Below, in pieces: positions 18,551 through 26,999 of a stretch of DNA of 64,000 bases. How positions within the stretch are numbered: position 1 is the first letter of the stretch; each line of letters opens with the position of its first letter. The DNA lies in assembly GCA_023425645.1 (NCBI GenBank), contig JAFACG010000002.1:51250-115249 (forward strand), read 5' to 3'. This stretch comes from Pseudomonadota bacterium. Lineage in GTDB: Bacteria > Pseudomonadota > Gammaproteobacteria > Burkholderiales > Burkholderiaceae_B. Position numbers and translations under genes: made by a program. The notes below the pieces were generated by a model, which ran no database searches, was not told the DNA's origin, and saw only the letters and a program-made list of their open reading frames with translations.

Positions 18551-19018
18551 ATGATGATTTTACGTAGCGGGCGCCCTGACGACATACCTGCTTTGAATGA
18601 ATTGGCCCTGGCCGCAAAAGCATTCTGGGGCTATACGCCCCAGCAGTTGGAGTCATGGCGCAGCGATCTGCAGGTTCATCCTGCCTTGACGACGACTCAT
18701 CCCGTATGCCTGGTCGAGCAGGAGGGGCGGCTGGCGGGTTTTGTGCAGCTCGACACCCAGGCACGGCCATGGGAGATAAGCGGCCTGTGGGTCCATCCCG
18801 ACTTCATGCGTCAAGGCATAGGTCGCGTCTTGCTGGAATGGTCTGTCCGGACGGCAAGCACCGCTGCTTGCAAGGAGCTGCATATCGATTCCGAGCCGAA
18901 TGCGGAAGGCTTCTATCTGGCTTGCGGCGCTCGCCGCATCGGCGCGACGGCGGCCCCGCTGGACGGCCAGCCTGATCGGCTGCGGCCTCAGCTTGTGTTG
19001 CCTCTGTGCCGGCCTTGA
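18551..19018 (+). CDS. GNAT family N-acetyltransferase
   Basis: 155 residues with the GNAT core: N-terminal beta strand ILRSGRPDDIPALNEL, then LAGFVQLDTQARPWEISGLWVHPDFMRQGIGRVLL containing the RQGIGR acetyl-CoA pyrophosphate loop, and EGFYLACGARRIG at the end. Substrate unknown. ATG 18551 is chosen over the TTG one codon upstream; GGAGCTTG precedes it. Ends 39 bases before the convergent M20 gene. Confidence 0.88.
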   Translation: MMILRSGRPDDIPALNELALAAKAFWGYTPQQLESWRSDLQVHPALTTTHPVCLVEQEGRLAGFVQLDTQARPWEISGLWVHPDFMRQGIGRVLLEWSVRTASTAACKELHIDSEPNAEGFYLACGARRIGATAAPLDGQPDRLRPQLVLPLCRP

Positions 19019-19057
19019 GGTCTTTGGTTCAATGGGATTTTGTTCTCGGCCATGGCT

Positions 19058-20314
19058 TTATCGGGCGGCGCCTGAATCGTCCAGCATGTCCAGCAATGTA
19101 TAGGCGATCACTTTGGCGGCTTTGTTGATCGTGTCCAATGGGACGCGTTCGTCGGCACGGTGGCCGTTGGCTTCCAGCAGGTCGCGGGGGCCGGCGCCAT
19201 ACATGATGGTGGGTATCCCGTTTTCGCTGTAGAGCCGCGCATCCGTGTAGAGCGGTATGCCCATGGCGGCTGCGATGGGCTCGCCCATGATGTCCTGGGC
19301 GTTTCTGGCCAGGGTTTCGGCGAACGCGGCCGATGCCGCGGTTGGCGCCAAGGGGCGCGCCAGCAGGATCTGGTCCACCTCGAGCTGGATTCCGGGCATG
19401 TCTTTCAAGGCCTCTGCAAGGACCTGGCGCAGGTCTTGCTCGACTTGCGCCGGGCTTTCTTCTGGAATGATGCGACGATCAATGCGCAGTACGACTTCGT
19501 CGGCGACGACGTTGGTGTTGATCCCTCCTTTGATCAGGCCGACGACGCAGGTGGGAGAGGCGATGCCGGGTGTACTGGACACGATCTGTTTCAGCGAATC
19601 GCGGTAGCGATAGAAGGCGTTCAGCAATGCTGACGTGGCTTCAATGGCGTCGTGCCCGGTATGGGGCGCTGCAGCATGCGCCGACTTCCCGCGCACGCGC
19701 GCCTCCAGGTGCAGGCACCCATTGTGCGCGATGATCACGTTGTAGGAAAATGCGGCGCAAATCACATAGTCCGGCTTGACTATGCCCTGCTCCAGCAGCC
19801 AGCCGGGACCCAGCAGGCCGCCCGTTTCCTCGTCGAAGGTGAAGTGCAGCTCCACCGTGCCCTTGAGCCTAGCGCCCGATTGTTTGAGGGCGCGCAGCGC
19901 GTAGGCGTAAGTCACGAAGTCGGACTTGGAGACGGCCGCTCCCCGGCCAAACAGCCATCCGTCTCTTTGTTCGCCTTTGTAGGGATCCACCGTCCACCCC
20001 AGCCCTGGCGGCACGACATCGCCATGCGCATTCAGGGCGATGACGGAACCGTCGCCGAAGCGTTCGCGGACTACCAGGTTGATGACGGACTGCATGCCTG
20101 CCCGGGCCGTTGTTTGCGGGTCCACCTCGTGCAGTTCGACCTCGAACCCCAGTTGGCGCAGTTGTGCGGCTGCGACTCTTGCGATCGGGGCGCAGTCTCC
20201 TGGAGGATTATCCGAAAGAGTCCGTACCAATCCAGTCAGATGAGTGATAGCGTTACCATGGCTGGCGTCGATCAGATTCGAGAGTTTGGTCTTGATGGTT
20301 TCTCGGTGCGGCAT
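19058..20314 (-). CDS. M20 family metallo-deacylase (ArgE/DapE/Acy1-like)
   Basis: 418 residues. The M20 pattern is seen in LNAHGDVVPPG (His and Asp), HFTFDEETGGLLGP (catalytic Glu-Glu), AHNGCLHLEARVRGKSAHAA (dimerisation domain, HN and G-K-S-A-H), and EANGHRADERVPL (last His). The usual metal-bridging Asp in GRGAAD-M-K is absent: the sequence is GRGAAVSKSDF, so metal geometry may differ or the Asp at +4 substitutes. This VSKSD variety appears in a subfamily of uncharacterised ArgE/DapE-like deacylases. Probably cleaves an N-acyl amino acid or amide. Divergent from the GntR regulator, which likely controls it. Confidence 0.85.
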   Translation of the reverse strand: MPHRETIKTKLSNLIDASHGNAITHLTGLVRTLSDNPPGDCAPIARVAAAQLRQLGFEVELHEVDPQTTARAGMQSVINLVVRERFGDGSVIALNAHGDVVPPGLGWTVDPYKGEQRDGWLFGRGAAVSKSDFVTYAYALRALKQSGARLKGTVELHFTFDEETGGLLGPGWLLEQGIVKPDYVICAAFSYNVIIAHNGCLHLEARVRGKSAHAAAPHTGHDAIEATSALLNAFYRYRDSLKQIVSSTPGIASPTCVVGLIKGGINTNVVADEVVLRIDRRIIPEESPAQVEQDLRQVLAEALKDMPGIQLEVDQILLARPLAPTAASAAFAETLARNAQDIMGEPIAAAMGIPLYTDARLYSENGIPTIMYGAGPRDLLEANGHRADERVPLDTINKAAKVIAYTLLDMLDDSGAAR

Positions 20315-20411
20315 GCGGCGCGTCTCCTTGGCGAGGTGCCGATTTGCTTGGGAGGAGTGCTAGAATTTCCGCCCAACAATATTGGAGTTTTTGTTTTGAA
20401 TTTATAAATAT

Positions 20412-20423
20412 ATTGTAAACAAT
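20412..20423. promoter_or_regulatory. Candidate FCD-GntR operator (ATTGTAAACAAT)
   Basis: A perfect 12-bp palindrome, ATTGTAAACAAT, in the 149-base gap between the divergent M20 gene and the GntR gene. It fits the FadR-subfamily consensus T-n-G-T-n(2-3)-A-C-n-A. Matches two further sites at 21332 and 21354. Confidence 0.6.
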
Positions 20424-20463
20424 TTATTTTGATACTGTGGTTACTACGGATGGTAAAGATCAA

Positions 20464-21141
20464 ATGCTGACGAAACGGGTACTGGGCGCCGAGGAAATCT
20501 ATGATCGTATTCTGCTGGCGATCACGGAGCGCCGCTTGTTGCCAGGAGCAAGGCTGGTCGAGGAGCGCCTCAGCGAGGTGACGGGAGCGAGCAGGGCGCG
20601 GATCAGGCAAGTGTTGTCGCGGCTCGCGCATGAGCAGCTGGTGAGCCTGGTGCCCAATAAAGGCGCATGCATCGCAAGCCCCACTGTCGAAGAGGCGCAG
20701 GAGCTGTTCTATGCCAGGCGCCTGATCGAACCCAGCCTGGTGGCGGATCTGGCCGGCCGCATCACCCCGGCGCAGGTCCAGCAGTTGAAGGCCCATGTGC
20801 AGGCCGAAAGAGAGGCGCGCCGGCAGCGCGACATGCGCACGGTGGTGCGCCTGTCGGGCGAATTTCACATGCTGCTGGTAGAAATGACGGCGTCTCGCAT
20901 GTTGCTTCGCATCATGCGGGAATTGACCACTTTCACCTGCCTGATCATCACGCTTTATGACAAGCCGACCATGTCAGCCTGTTCGGATCATGAACACCAG
21001 GATCTGATCGACTGCCTGGAGAAGGGCGATGGGGAGGGGGCGCGCAAGATCATGCTGGATCATCTGCTGGGAATAGAGCAGGCTTTGGACTTGTCCGGCG
21101 AGGACGAGGAACTGCCGGATTTCGACGAGATTTTCAAGTAA
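20464..21141 (+). CDS. GntR family regulator, FCD (FadR) subfamily
   Basis: 225 residues. N-terminal winged helix with IYDRILLAITERRLLPGARL, LSEVTGASRARIRQVLSRLAHEQLV and NKGACIASPT, then an all-helical FCD ligand domain (LFYARRLIEPSLVADLAG, GEFHMLLVEM with the metal-type Asp/His set, SDHEHQDLIDCLEKGD). FCD regulators bind carboxylate or acyl metabolites. The ATG 20464 is preferred to an in-frame GTG at 20437, though neither has a strong ribosome site. It is placed between the M20 gene and the TRAP operon, both bearing candidate operators. Confidence 0.92.
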   Translation: MLTKRVLGAEEIYDRILLAITERRLLPGARLVEERLSEVTGASRARIRQVLSRLAHEQLVSLVPNKGACIASPTVEEAQELFYARRLIEPSLVADLAGRITPAQVQQLKAHVQAEREARRQRDMRTVVRLSGEFHMLLVEMTASRMLLRIMRELTTFTCLIITLYDKPTMSACSDHEHQDLIDCLEKGDGEGARKIMLDHLLGIEQALDLSGEDEELPDFDEIFK

Positions 21142-21331
21142 GCGCCCGCCCGGCAGGGCGCGCAATTCTTCCATGGCTGCTCCTGGTCCGGGACAGCCGG
21201 TTTCCGATTCGTCCGCAACGGAAGGCCCTGGTTCGGGCCTTCTGGGAGACCTTGCGCACATAAGAAAAACGTACCTTACCCTGACCTGAATAGGGTTTAC
21301 GACTATTTTTTGTCGGTTTTGTCTCTGTATA

Positions 21332-21343
21332 ATTGTTAACTAA
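21332..21343. promoter_or_regulatory. Candidate GntR operator, distal copy
   Basis: ATTGTTAACTAA, with nine bases matching the ATTGTTAACAAT palindrome, 40-51 bases upstream of the TRAP SBP start codon. Centre-to-centre distance to the next site is 22 bases, about two helical turns. Confidence 0.5.
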
Positions 21344-21353
21344 ACGGCATTGC

Positions 21354-21365
21354 TTTGTTAACAAT
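21354..21365. promoter_or_regulatory. Candidate GntR operator, proximal copy
   Basis: TTTGTTAACAAT contains the perfect palindrome TTGTTAACAA; it ends 17 bases before the ATG of the TRAP SBP gene. Together with 21332 and 20412 it forms a three-site family. Confidence 0.6.
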
Positions 21366-21382
21366 AAAATGGAGGTGGTGAG

Positions 21383-22378
21383 ATGAAACTGAACAGGTTC
21401 TTGTTACTGGCCGGAGTGAGCATGGCAATGTTGGCAGCGGGTGCGCCAGCGCAAGCGGTGGAGCGTTTGCGCATTGCCGGCAATCATCCGGTTGAAGACG
21501 CCGTATCGCGGTCGATGGAAGTGTTCAAGAAACTGGTGGAAGAGCGGTCGGCGGGAGAGATCCAGGTCGATCTGTTCCCCGCCATGCAACTGGGCGGAGC
21601 GACCGAGAACGTGGACCAGGTGCGTTCGGGCACCGTGTTCGCCACCCTGATCTCATCGGCCTACCTGACGCGGCTGGTGCCTGAGTACGAGGCCTTGAGC
21701 CTGCCGTTCCTGTTCGACAATCGCGCCCAGGTCGCCAAGCTGGTGGGCGGTCCGGCAGGCGAGAAGCTGCACGAGAAAATGGGCAGACAGGGCTTTGAAG
21801 TCCTGAGCTACGGCGAGATCGGGTTCCGCCACGTGACCAACAGCCTGCGCCCGCTGGCGACGGCGGATGATTTCCGCAGCCTGCGCATCCGCCTGCAGCC
21901 CAACGAGGTGCACCTGGCCACCTTCCGGGCATTGGGCAGCAACCCCATTTCCATGGACGTGTCCGAGTTGTATTCGGCCCTTCAGCAGAAAGTGCTGGAT
22001 GGACAGGAAAACCCGTACAGCACCATTGCAAGCCGTCGCTTCAATGAAGTGCAGGGACATCTGTCCGACAGCTCGCATTTCTATGACGTGCTGGTGGTCA
22101 TGGCCAACAAGCGGCGCTACGACAAGCTGTCCCCTGAACATCGGAAGATCGTGGGCGAGGCCATGCGGGAAGCCATGCAATGGCAGCGTGAAACCGCGGA
22201 GAAGGAAGACAATGCCTACCGCGACAAGCTGATCGACTCCGGCATGGTCTTCACCCCCATTGCTCCTGATGTGCGCGAGCAGCTGCGCGCCGCCACGGCC
22301 GGCGTCGTGGACCAGGTCAAGAAGCGCACCGACCCCGCCTTCGTGGATCTGGTCCTTGAGCAAGTGAGAGCGCCATGA
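21383..22378 (+). CDS. TRAP transporter substrate-binding protein (DctP family)
   Basis: 331 residues. Signal peptide MKLNRFLLLAGVSMAMLAAG with cleavage near PAQA. Mature protein has the DctP pattern: RIAGNHPVEDAVSRSMEVFKKLVEERSAGEIQVDLFPAMQLGG, then a GEIGFRHVTNSLRPL loop, the conserved SLRIRLQPNEVHLATFRALGSNP stretch containing the carboxylate-anchoring arginine, and QQKVLDGQENPYSTI. Binds an organic acid or amino-acid derivative in the periplasm. ATG preceded by TGGAGGTGGTGAG. First gene of dctPQM; the adjacent deacylase and racemase-like genes suggest an acylated or hydroxylated acid substrate, which is inference. Confidence 0.94.
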   Translation: MKLNRFLLLAGVSMAMLAAGAPAQAVERLRIAGNHPVEDAVSRSMEVFKKLVEERSAGEIQVDLFPAMQLGGATENVDQVRSGTVFATLISSAYLTRLVPEYEALSLPFLFDNRAQVAKLVGGPAGEKLHEKMGRQGFEVLSYGEIGFRHVTNSLRPLATADDFRSLRIRLQPNEVHLATFRALGSNPISMDVSELYSALQQKVLDGQENPYSTIASRRFNEVQGHLSDSSHFYDVLVVMANKRRYDKLSPEHRKIVGEAMREAMQWQRETAEKEDNAYRDKLIDSGMVFTPIAPDVREQLRAATAGVVDQVKKRTDPAFVDLVLEQVRAP

Positions 22379-22896
22379 GCGAGTCCGCGGCTGCGCTTCC
22401 GCCCCTTTTCGCCGGGCTCAAAGCCTTCCTGAGCCGTGTGGACAGGCTGACTTACTGGATCATCGTGGCGGTGATCGGGGCCATGACGCTGATCGTGGCC
22501 GTCCAGGTGATCATACGCTACTTCTTCGGGCTGTCCATCGATTCGGCGGACGAGCTCTCCCGCCTGCTGTTCGTCTGGTCCATTTTCCTGGCTGTGCCGC
22601 ATGGCGTGCGCCTGGGCATCCATGTGGGCATAGACGTGCTGGTGGGAACGCTGTCCGCCACGACGCGCGACCGCATCTTCCGGGCAACCTGCCTGGTCAG
22701 CATGGTGCTGATGGCGGTGGTGTGCCTGGGAGCCTGGACGGCGACCGTCGAGCGCTGGCCCGAGCTGATGCCCACGCTGCCCCTGAGCTCGGCCATGTTC
22801 TACATCCCTTTGCTGATCTGCGCCGTGCACAGCTTTCTGCACCTGCTGCTGCAGCTGCGCTGCGGGGCCCGGGTCTGGACAGGAGAAAACCTATGA
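22375..22896 (+). CDS. TRAP transporter small permease (DctQ)
   Basis: 173 residues, four transmembrane helices (YWIIVAVIGAMTLIVAVQVIIRYFF; LSRLLFVWSIFLAVPHGVRLGIHVGIDVLVG; ATCLVSMVLMAVVCLGAW; SAMFYIPLLICAVHSFLHLLL). The ELSRLLFVWSIFL motif is the DctQ signature. Starts at ATGA overlap with dctP, so translation is coupled. Confidence 0.94.
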   Translation: MSESAAALPPLFAGLKAFLSRVDRLTYWIIVAVIGAMTLIVAVQVIIRYFFGLSIDSADELSRLLFVWSIFLAVPHGVRLGIHVGIDVLVGTLSATTRDRIFRATCLVSMVLMAVVCLGAWTATVERWPELMPTLPLSSAMFYIPLLICAVHSFLHLLLQLRCGARVWTGENL

Positions 22897-24173
22897 GCGT
22901 GTATCTGGTCCTGCTGTTCCTGGCGCTCGCCCTGACCGGCATGCCCCTGGCATTTGCGCTGGGGCTGGCTTCGATCTTCGCGATATGGATGCTGGATTTC
23001 GAGCTGGTCGTCATGCCGCAGCGCATGATGCATGCGGTCAACAACTTCCCGCTCATGGCCATTCCGCTGTTCATACTGGCGGGCGAGCTGATGGTGCGCG
23101 CCAACATCATGGAAAGGCTGATCGGCTTTGCCAACAGCATGGTGGGACGCGTCAACGGAGGGCTGGCGCAGGTGACCATCATTTCCGGCACGATCTTCTC
23201 GTCGGTGTCGGGCGCCGCCGTGGCCAGCGCCAGCGCCCTGGGCAGCACCCTGATGCCTTCGCTGCGCAAGCATTACCCCGACGGCTATTCGGGCGCGGTC
23301 ATCTGTTCCGCGGCCAACCTGGGCGCCATCTTCCCGCCCAGCAATGCCATGATCGTCTACGCGCTGATGGCGGGCTCGTCCGTGTCCGTCGGGGGATTGT
23401 TCATGGCGGGCGTGGTGCCGGGCTTCGTGCTGGTGCTGTGCTTCATGCTGTGGGCCGGATTCACGGCCAAGCGCCGCGGCTATCCCTTTACCGGCGAGCA
23501 TTTCAGCCTGCGCAACATGCTGGTCCAGGCCCGCCGCGCGCTGGTCATCCTGCTGATGCCCATCATCGTGGTCGGGGGGATTGTCTTCGGGGCATTCACC
23601 GCTACGGAAGGGGCGGCCATCGCGGTGGTGTATTCGGCGATGATCGGTTTTTTCGTCACCAAGACCTTGCGCATCGCCGACTTGCCCGGCTGCCTGTTCA
23701 GGGCCGCAGCCACGTCCGCCATGGTCGGCGCTCTTGTCGCCTTCGCGGCGGCCGTCACGTTCATCTTCACGGTGGAAATGGTGCCGGCGCAACTGTCGGC
23801 TTCCATCCAGGGCATGACGCAAAGCCCCATGATGTTCCTGCTGCTGGTGATGGCCTTGCTGATCGTGCTGGGCATGTTCCTGGAATCGAACGCCGCCTAC
23901 ATCATGCTGGTGCCTCTGTTCGCGCCCCTGGCGCTGGCCTACGGCATAGACCCGCTGTACTTCGGCTTCCTGTTCGTGTTCAACCTGATCATCGGCATGA
24001 TGACCCCGCCCGTGGGCGTGCTGTATTTCGTGGTCAGCGGCATCGGCAAGGTGCCGCTGGGAACCTTGATCCGGGATTCCTTCCCCTTTGTGCTGGTGCA
24101 GTTCGCCGTATTGGGCCTGTGCATCGTGTTTCCCGGTCTGGTGACGGCATTGCCCCGCGCCATGGGCTTCTGA
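22893..24173 (+). CDS. TRAP transporter large permease (DctM)
   Basis: 426 residues, about twelve helices with the DctM family features: FSSVSGAAVASASALGSTLMPSLRKHYP, ANLGAIFPPSNAMIVYA, LMPIIVVGGIVFGAFTATEGAAIAVVYS, and AYIMLVPLFAPLALAYGIDPL with NLIIGMMTPPVG near the end (the Na+-coupling and substrate loops). Starts at the ATG 22893 overlapping the dctQ stop by four bases, preceded by AGGAGAAAACCT. Confidence 0.96.
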   Translation: MSVYLVLLFLALALTGMPLAFALGLASIFAIWMLDFELVVMPQRMMHAVNNFPLMAIPLFILAGELMVRANIMERLIGFANSMVGRVNGGLAQVTIISGTIFSSVSGAAVASASALGSTLMPSLRKHYPDGYSGAVICSAANLGAIFPPSNAMIVYALMAGSSVSVGGLFMAGVVPGFVLVLCFMLWAGFTAKRRGYPFTGEHFSLRNMLVQARRALVILLMPIIVVGGIVFGAFTATEGAAIAVVYSAMIGFFVTKTLRIADLPGCLFRAAATSAMVGALVAFAAAVTFIFTVEMVPAQLSASIQGMTQSPMMFLLLVMALLIVLGMFLESNAAYIMLVPLFAPLALAYGIDPLYFGFLFVFNLIIGMMTPPVGVLYFVVSGIGKVPLGTLIRDSFPFVLVQFAVLGLCIVFPGLVTALPRAMGF

Positions 24174-24180
24174 TTCCTGC

Positions 24181-24202
24181 GCGGCCCCCGGCAGGGGGCC
24201 GC
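24181..24202 (+). terminator. Intercistronic hairpin after dctM
   Basis: Perfect 9-bp GC stem, GCGGCCCCC / GGGGGCCGC, with a 4-base loop, then TGTTTC. It falls in the 49-base gap between dctM and the racemase-like gene, so it may attenuate read-through or protect the upstream mRNA rather than fully terminate. Confidence 0.55.
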
Positions 24203-24222
24203 TGTTTCATGCAGAGGACTGT

Positions 24223-24978
24223 ATGCGTCTACTCATCGTCAATCCCAATATTTCCCGCAGCGTCTCGGACTTGATCGAGGCCGAGGCCCGGCGGGCTGCT
24301 TCTGCGGACACCCAGCTGACCGTGGCCACGGCGCCGTTCGGGGTGGCTTACATCGAGACCCGCGCCGAGGCGCTGATCGGCGGCTATGCCACGCTGACCG
24401 TGCTGTCGGAACAGTATCGCGACTATGATGCGGCCGTGGTGGCGGCGTTCGGCGATCCGGGGCTGCAGGCCGCGCGCGAGATCCTGCCCATTCCCGTGGT
24501 GGGCATGACCGAGTCGGCCCTGATGTCGGCCGCCATGCTGGGCGGACGGATTTCCATCATCGCCATCTCGCGCCGCATCCGCACCTGGTACGAAGAAACG
24601 GTTGCCTGCTACGGCATGAGCAGCCGGCTGGCCAGCATACGCAGCCTGGAGAACCCCTTGCGCGACATCGCGACCATCCAGCAGGATCATGGGGACCAGC
24701 TGGTCGCCTTGTGCGAGCAGGCGATCCAGGAAGACGGCGCCGATGTCATCATCATCGCGGGCGCGCCCTTGGCGGGCTTGGCGCGTTCTGTCGCCGACCG
24801 CATTCCGGTTCCCGTGGTGGATGGCGTCAGCTGTGCCGTGTGGCAGGCACAGGCCCTGGCGGGCATAGGGGCGCGGCCGGCGCAAAAGGGCAGCTATGCG
24901 CCGCCCGCCGACAAGCCCGTGGCCGGCCTGCCGCCTGAACTGATGAAGCTGGTGGGCCGCCAGCCGCTGGCGCGCTAG
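24223..24978 (+). CDS. Asp/Glu/hydantoin racemase superfamily protein lacking both catalytic Cys
   Basis: 251 residues with the hydantoin-racemase fold signatures: MRLLIVNPNIS, then DAAVVAAFGDPGLQAAREI, PVVGMTESALMSAAMLGG and a C-terminal VIIIAGAPLAGLARSVADRIPVPVVDG. In characterised members the two acid/base Cys sit as ACFGDPG and GCAGM; here the equivalents are Ala75 and Gly180. It therefore probably does not racemise by the two-thiol mechanism. It could be a related lyase, isomerase, or a binding protein. Follows dctM by 49 bases in the same direction and is probably part of the TRAP operon. Confidence 0.72.
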   Translation: MRLLIVNPNISRSVSDLIEAEARRAASADTQLTVATAPFGVAYIETRAEALIGGYATLTVLSEQYRDYDAAVVAAFGDPGLQAAREILPIPVVGMTESALMSAAMLGGRISIIAISRRIRTWYEETVACYGMSSRLASIRSLENPLRDIATIQQDHGDQLVALCEQAIQEDGADVIIIAGAPLAGLARSVADRIPVPVVDGVSCAVWQAQALAGIGARPAQKGSYAPPADKPVAGLPPELMKLVGRQPLAR

Positions 24979-24987
24979 GGGGGGGCG

Positions 24988-25971
24988 ATGTCAGCTGCCT
25001 TGATCACCGGCGGAGGCGGATTCTGCGGCTTGAATATCGCCGAGCATTTGCTCGGACAGGGCCGCAGGGTCGTGCTGTATGGCGTGGACGAACCGCCAGC
25101 GCAGGCGCTGGCGGCGCTGCGGACCTTGCCGGGCGTACTGCTGGTAGAGCAGGGCGATGTGCGGGACAAGGCGGCCCTGGAGCAGGCCATGGCCCGGCAT
25201 GACGTGGATGAGCTCGTGCATGCGGCCGCCATCACGGCCTCGCTGCAGACCGAGCAGCGCGCCCCGGCAAGAATCCTGGACGTTAATCTGCTGGGCACGA
25301 TCGCCGTGCTGGAAGCGGCGCTGGGCAGGGGCGTGCGGCGGCTGGTGTGCCTGAGCAGCGGCGTGGTCTTTGGCAGCAGTGTCAAGAAAGCAGGCCTGCT
25401 GGACGAGGACCGGGATATTCCTGTTCCCGAAAGCCTGTACGCCATCAGCAAGTACGCGGCCGAGCGTGCCGCCTTGCGCTATAGGCAGAGCCGGGGCCTG
25501 GACGTGGTGGTGCTGCGGGTTGGCACCGCGTTCGGCCGCTGGGAATACAGTTCCGGGGTGCGCGATACCCTGAGCGTGCCGTATTCACTGTGGCACATGG
25601 CTCGCCAGGGCAAAGAGGCGGTATTCACGCCCGAGCTGCCGACCGATTGGGTGTATGGCGACGACGTGGCCCGGGCCGTGGCCTTGCTGTTGCAGGCAGC
25701 GTCGTGCCGCCATGGACTGTATCAGGTGGCCACAGGTGCGAGCTGGAGCGTGCCGCAATGGTGCGACTTGTTGCAGACGGAGTTTCCTGCGTTCGTCTAT
25801 CGATGCACGTCTTGCCGGGACCAGGCCAATGTCGGCGTGCCCGCGCCGACCGCCAGGCCGCCTTTTTCGGTGGCCCGCCTGGAGCAGGAGTTCGGATACA
25901 AGGCGCAATACAGGGAACAGGCGGCGTTTGACGACTATATGCAGTGGCGCCTGGAGTATCCCGTCTGGTGA
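24988..25971 (+). CDS. NAD(P)-dependent epimerase/dehydratase-type extended SDR
   Basis: 327 residues. N-terminal Rossmann motif ALITGGGGFCGLNIAEHLL, ASD-like DVRDKAALEQAM, LVHAAAITAS, the SDR Ser at LVCLSSGVVFGSS, and YAISKYAAERAALRY with the catalytic Tyr-x3-Lys. C-terminal part includes WVYGDDVARAVALLLQA. This is an extended SDR (epimerase, sugar or oxidoreductase type); substrate unknown. Begins 9 bases after the racemase stop behind a G-rich ribosome site, so it is co-transcribed. Confidence 0.85.
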   Translation: MSAALITGGGGFCGLNIAEHLLGQGRRVVLYGVDEPPAQALAALRTLPGVLLVEQGDVRDKAALEQAMARHDVDELVHAAAITASLQTEQRAPARILDVNLLGTIAVLEAALGRGVRRLVCLSSGVVFGSSVKKAGLLDEDRDIPVPESLYAISKYAAERAALRYRQSRGLDVVVLRVGTAFGRWEYSSGVRDTLSVPYSLWHMARQGKEAVFTPELPTDWVYGDDVARAVALLLQAASCRHGLYQVATGASWSVPQWCDLLQTEFPAFVYRCTSCRDQANVGVPAPTARPPFSVARLEQEFGYKAQYREQAAFDDYMQWRLEYPVW

Positions 25972-26072
25972 TGCACCAAGGCGGGGCCTGCCGCATCGAG
26001 GGCATGCCCATACGCATGGACTGGGCATTGCGGTAACTGGAGAAGATGGCGGCGAAGGGCGCGGCGGATCGA

Positions 26073-26867
26073 TCAGCCCGCGTTTTTGTTTTTGCGTCCG
26101 GCAAGGTAGTGGCTGGGTGCGGCGCCCAGCGCGCGCTGGAAGGCGGCGGTGAATGCGCTGGTGTTGCTGTAGCCCAGTTCCATGGCGACACGCGTCACCG
26201 AATCGCCCAGGCCCAGCCGCGTCAGTGCGGCCAGCAGGCAGGCTTGCTGCCGCCATTGGCCGAAGCTCATGCCTGTCTGCGCCCGGAACAGGCGGGTGAA
26301 GTTGCGCCGGCTCATGCCGACCTGCCGCGCCGCCGTATCGATGTCGACTTCCAGCGTGGGAGCCTGCAACAACTGGCGGCACAATTGCGCCATCCTGGGC
26401 CCCAGGGGCAGCGGCGCGTTCAAGGGCAATTCGGGCATGGCGGCGATTTCCTCGACCAGCAGGCGCATCAGATGATCGTCGCGCCCGCCCAGCGCGTATT
26501 CCTTGGGCAAGTCCACGGCGGCGGACAACAGTTCGTGCAGCAGAGGCGATACTCCGAGAACGGTGCAGCGAGCGGGCAGGCCGGCGGTCAGTGCGACGTC
26601 GGGGAAAATGTAGGCGCTGCGCGTGCTCGTCGGGCCGCTCATGCGTACTTCGTGCTCGATTCCGCTTGGAATCCACGATGCGCACCGTGGAGGCACGACC
26701 CAGCTTCCCGCGCTGGTCGTGACGGTCAGCACCCCGGTGATCGCGTACAGGCACTGGCTGCGCCGGTGGCTGTGGGGGAGTAGCACGGTCCCGGCAGGAT
26801 AGTCGTTGCCCAGGGCGAAGACCGTGCGTTGCACGTCTTCATGGTCCTTGACGAGGGTATTTCGCAT
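26073..26867 (-). CDS. AraC family regulator with N-terminal cupin
   Basis: 264 residues. Cupin-like sensor (LPHSHRRSQCLYAITGVLTVTTSAGSWVVPP and PSGIEHEV, typical AraC arm) followed by two helix-turn-helix units: DIDTAARQVGMSRRNFTRLFRAQTGMSFGQWRQQ and SVTRVAMELGYSNTSAFTAAFQRALGAAPSHYL. Divergent from the MFS gene, so likely its regulator. A perfect 6-bp inverted repeat, GCCCGA / TCGGGC (26905-26924), lies between them. Ligand unknown. Confidence 0.93.
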   Translation of the reverse strand: MRNTLVKDHEDVQRTVFALGNDYPAGTVLLPHSHRRSQCLYAITGVLTVTTSAGSWVVPPRCASWIPSGIEHEVRMSGPTSTRSAYIFPDVALTAGLPARCTVLGVSPLLHELLSAAVDLPKEYALGGRDDHLMRLLVEEIAAMPELPLNAPLPLGPRMAQLCRQLLQAPTLEVDIDTAARQVGMSRRNFTRLFRAQTGMSFGQWRQQACLLAALTRLGLGDSVTRVAMELGYSNTSAFTAAFQRALGAAPSHYLAGRKNKNAG

Positions 26868-26999
26868 CGTGAATCCAGAAATGGCCCATATTCATAACTA
26901 TTATGCCCGATACTGATTTCGGGCTGTTCGCCGTCCCTCTACAGTGGCACTGAAAATCTCATAGAGGCTGGTTCCCATTTCCAATTCGCTGATTTGTTT

